From the NCBI RefSeq assembly GCF_000972705.2, contig NZ_LATL02000335.1, positions 1-17,191 on the forward strand: DNA of 17,191 nucleotides. The letters are read 5' to 3'. Position 1 is the stretch's first letter. Each line of letters starts with the position of its first letter. Below, piece after piece: positions 13,972-17,191 of the stretch. Source of the DNA: Limnoraphis robusta CS-951. Its GTDB lineage: Bacteria; Cyanobacteriota; Cyanobacteriia; Cyanobacteriales; Microcoleaceae. Both the position numbers and the translations under genes were made by a program. The notes under the pieces are model-generated. The model was given only the letters and a program-made list of their open reading frames with translations. It was not told where the DNA came from and searched no databases.

Positions 13972-15180
13972 ATGGTTGAGAAAAGCATCGTGAACAAACA
14001 CAACAACATCAAACCCACTGCATCACAACACCAGGTGATTCAGCGTCAATGGCATCATCGTCTCTTTCAGTCTGTGGGATCGATGATTTTACTCTTAACG
14101 CTCCTGACATCCTGCGCGTTACCTCAAGTTTCCGCAGAAGATCGAATATTTCTCGACTTCTCCCTAGACTTTTTAGGAGAATATTCACTCCCCAAACCTA
14201 GCGAATTTAATAATAATTCTATTAGTCATCTATCTGCCATTACCTACGAACTTCCCGGCTATAGCGATAGTACAACACCGGGAACACATTTCTATGCTTT
14301 GGCTGAAAATGCCCCAGAATTTTACACGCTAAAATTTGATTTCTCCTCAGAAGATCAGATTACCTTAAATCAGGTAAATCTCGAAAATGAAACGATTCTC
14401 AAAGATCAGTCGGGTTTACCTCTCCCCCCAACGACAACTCACCTCGAAAGCCTCACCTTTTCGCCCCGAAACTCAGTATTTATCGCCCTAGAAAATATCG
14501 AAGAAAATCAGACTTTACCCTTGATTGGAGAATTTGATCTCCAAACCGGAAAACTTCGCAATACCGTTCCCATTCCGCCGAGTTATATTCCTACAATTGA
14601 AGACGAAAAACAACAACAAGGAATTCAAGCCAACTTGGGGTTTAAATCGATGAGTATTGCACCGGATGGCTTTAGTCCGGGTGGAAAAGATCCGTTTCGG
14701 TTATTTGTGACCACCGCAGCACCCTTAGTTCAAGATACTGATATTAATACAGCAACAAAACTGCGAATCTTACATTATGTTATCGCCGATCGCGCATCTT
14801 TTCTCGTCTCCGAAAATCTTTATCCCTTAGAAACAGATGAAACCTCACCTCATCAGTTAGCAGATATTGTTGCTCTCAATCAAGGCGGATACTTTCTCAG
14901 TTTAGAGCGATCGCCCTCCTCGAGTCAAATTTATCAAGTCTTTACAGGAGATGCCACCGATACCTCTAGAATAGCCAGTTTACGCGGACAACTGGGAAAA
15001 GTTCAACCCCTGCGGAAAAAACTGTTACTCGACTTCAAGCAACTCAACATTCCCCTTCATCCTCTCACCAGTATGACATTAGGACCCCGTTTAGCTGATG
15101 GTAGTCAGAGTTTACTGTTAATGAGTGAGAATGACAGTGAAACGACAGAATTTTTGTTATTCAGCCTCAAGCAAACTTGA
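13972..15180 (+). CDS. Probable lipoprotein, esterase-like/phytase-like beta-propeller family
   Basis: The 402-residue product has a long polar N-terminus, then a hydrophobic stretch ending in a lipobox-like LLTSC, with Cys48 as the predicted lipidated residue, so it is likely anchored at a membrane surface. The mature part resembles the family annotated 'esterase-like activity of phytase': HLSAITYELPGYSD near the start, HLESLTFSPRNSVFIALEN (about 160-180), FKSMSIAPDG (about 225), LADIVALNQGGYFLSLERS (about 300-320) and LTSMTLGPRLADGSQSLLLMSEND near the end. These read as blades of a propeller. Substrate and activity are unknown; phosphate-ester hydrolysis is family inference. The ATG at 13972 lacks a ribosome binding site and leaves an unusually long n-region. 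A GTG at 13990 is an alternative. It lies 39 bp before cpcT. Confidence 0.72.
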   Translation: MVEKSIVNKHNNIKPTASQHQVIQRQWHHRLFQSVGSMILLLTLLTSCALPQVSAEDRIFLDFSLDFLGEYSLPKPSEFNNNSISHLSAITYELPGYSDSTTPGTHFYALAENAPEFYTLKFDFSSEDQITLNQVNLENETILKDQSGLPLPPTTTHLESLTFSPRNSVFIALENIEENQTLPLIGEFDLQTGKLRNTVPIPPSYIPTIEDEKQQQGIQANLGFKSMSIAPDGFSPGGKDPFRLFVTTAAPLVQDTDINTATKLRILHYVIADRASFLVSENLYPLETDETSPHQLADIVALNQGGYFLSLERSPSSSQIYQVFTGDATDTSRIASLRGQLGKVQPLRKKLLLDFKQLNIPLHPLTSMTLGPRLADGSQSLLLMSENDSETTEFLLFSLKQT

Positions 15181-15219
15181 ATTTGCTATCCTAATCAAAA
15201 ATTTACGAATTCCTGAAAA

Positions 15220-15810
15220 ATGACTCATTCAACCGATATCGCCACCTTAGCCCGTTGGATGGCTTCTGATTTTAGCAACCAACCCCAGGCGTTTGAAAAC
15301 CCGCCCTTTTTCGCGCATATTCGCGTCTGTATGCGTCCGTTACCGACAGAATTATTAGACGGAGTGAGTCTCTACCTCGAACAGGCCTATGATTATATCC
15401 TGAATCAACCCTATCGCGTGCGAATTCTCAAATTCATTCCTCGGGAAGATTATATCGAGATCGAAAACTACTCCATTGATAACCAAGATCAATTTTACGG
15501 TGCCTCCCGTCAACCAGAACGCCTCAAAGACCTCAAACGGGAACAAATAAAAAAACTCCCCTGTTGTAGCTTTATCACCCGTTGGACAGGTCACAGCTTC
15601 AAAGCAGAAGTCGAACCCGGAAAAGGGTGTATGGTAGAACGCAAAGGTCAACTCACCTATCTCGATAGTTGGTTTGAAGTCTATGAAAACCGCATGGTTA
15701 GCCATGACCGAGGACGAGACCCCGAAACCGATGAACATATTTGGGGATCAGTCGCCGGACCCTTTGAATTTGTGCGTTGGGCGAGTTTCGCGTCAGAAGT
15801 CAAAATTTAA
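15220..15810 (+). CDS. cpcT: Phycobiliprotein bilin lyase, CpcT/CpeT family
   Basis: This 196-residue protein matches the CpcT/CpeT family over its whole length. Features are LARWMASDFSNQPQAF at the start, HIRVCMRPLP (about 33-42), YLEQAYDYILNQPYRVRI, the FYGASR motif (about 92-97), EPGKGCMVERKGQLTYLDS (about 132-150), and the DRGRDPETDEHIWGSVAGPF C-terminal signature. CpcT attaches phycocyanobilin to the beta-subunit cysteine near position 153-155 of phycocyanin, while CpeT acts on phycoerythrin. The choice of cpcT over cpeT is a judgement, since no phycobiliprotein genes are in the window to settle it. It is closely spaced after the lipoprotein gene (39 bp) and 82 bp before sqdB, so shared transcription is possible. 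Confidence 0.92.
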   Translation: MTHSTDIATLARWMASDFSNQPQAFENPPFFAHIRVCMRPLPTELLDGVSLYLEQAYDYILNQPYRVRILKFIPREDYIEIENYSIDNQDQFYGASRQPERLKDLKREQIKKLPCCSFITRWTGHSFKAEVEPGKGCMVERKGQLTYLDSWFEVYENRMVSHDRGRDPETDEHIWGSVAGPFEFVRWASFASEVKI

Positions 15811-15846
15811 TCAACTTAAACAAAACAGTCCACAGGGTACCAATTC

Positions 15847-17068
<1,222 letters not shown>

Positions 17069-17103
17069 TCGGAAACGGATATTCAAACGCATTCCTAGAG
17101 TAG

Positions 17104-17135
17104 GTTGGGTTGAACATTGTGAAACCCAACTTTTT
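17104..17135 (+). terminator. Intrinsic terminator after sqdB
   Basis: GTTGGGTT (17104-17111) pairs with AACCCAAC (17123-17130) around an 11-base loop and is followed by TTTTT, 36 bp past the stop. The stem sequence (TAGGTTGGGTTGAAC, then GAAACCCAAC) is also of a kind often repeated in cyanobacterial spacers, so a dispersed repeat may have been co-opted as terminator. Confidence 0.75.
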
Positions 17136-17156
17136 CAGTTAATAGTCAATTATTGG

Positions 17157-17184
17157 GTAGAGGTATTGTATATAACGTCTCTAC
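17157..17184. repeat. Palindromic repeat of the GTAGAGACG/CGTCTCTAC type
   Basis: GTAGAG (17157-17162) and CTCTAC (17179-17184) bound a TA-rich centre (TTGTATATAA). The right half, AACGTCTCTAC, resembles a palindromic dispersed repeat common in cyanobacterial intergenic DNA. The left arm has lost the matching ACG. Confidence 0.5.
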
Positions 17185-17191
17185 ATATTCC

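Overview
The window looks like chromosomal DNA of a filamentous, phycobilisome-containing cyanobacterium. The palindrome GCGATCGC (HIP1), which is strongly over-represented in many cyanobacteria, occurs at least seven times (2864, 5601, 7418, 8110, 8359, 13901, 14907). The gene content is also typically cyanobacterial: a CpcT/CpeT bilin lyase, SqdB for sulfolipid synthesis, a XisI-type protein, a PEP-CTERM surface protein, a large pentapeptide-repeat protein and a TnpB-only IS200/IS605-family element. An Oscillatoriales-like lineage (Planktothrix, Lyngbya or Limnoraphis type) is a guess from overall style, not a demonstrated assignment.

Layout, left to right. Positions 1-1382 hold the 3' end of a gene made of near-identical 387-bp tandem repeats ending in a PEP-CTERM sorting signal. 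After a repeat-rich spacer, an nfeD-like gene and an SPFH/paraslipin gene lie on the minus strand, probably co-transcribed (3216 down to 1662). A TnpB-only transposable element (about 3340-4730) sits in the spacer between nfeD and a divergent gene for a zinc-ribbon/PP2C-phosphatase/membrane-anchor protein (4777-6711). A second short inverted-repeat element and a minus-strand nucleotidyltransferase-fold gene (6949-7806) follow.

The stretch from about 7.8 to 10.0 kb is accessory in character. It has a 35-residue single-pass membrane ORF with a strong ribosome binding site (7980-8087), a xisI gene with what looks like the last codons of a lost xisH overlapping its start, a short relic resembling the start of a Uma2-family gene, an orphan 105-residue protein, and long gene-free spacers with hairpins.

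From 10.0 kb the genes become large again. A 772-residue protein has about 420 helical residues followed by about 60 pentapeptide repeats. It converges on, and overlaps by 23 bp, a secreted TPR protein on the minus strand. The right end carries three plus-strand genes: a lipoprotein with a phytase-like/esterase-like look, a CpcT/CpeT bilin lyase and sqdB, followed by a clear terminator and a palindromic repeat. The last two genes serve the photosynthetic apparatus (phycobiliprotein maturation and thylakoid sulfolipid).

I found no CRISPR array, rRNA, tRNA or complete defence operon. The least explained pieces are the repeat-homogenised surface protein, the relic-filled 8-10 kb interval, the two TATAGCAG-ended elements and the tiny membrane ORF.
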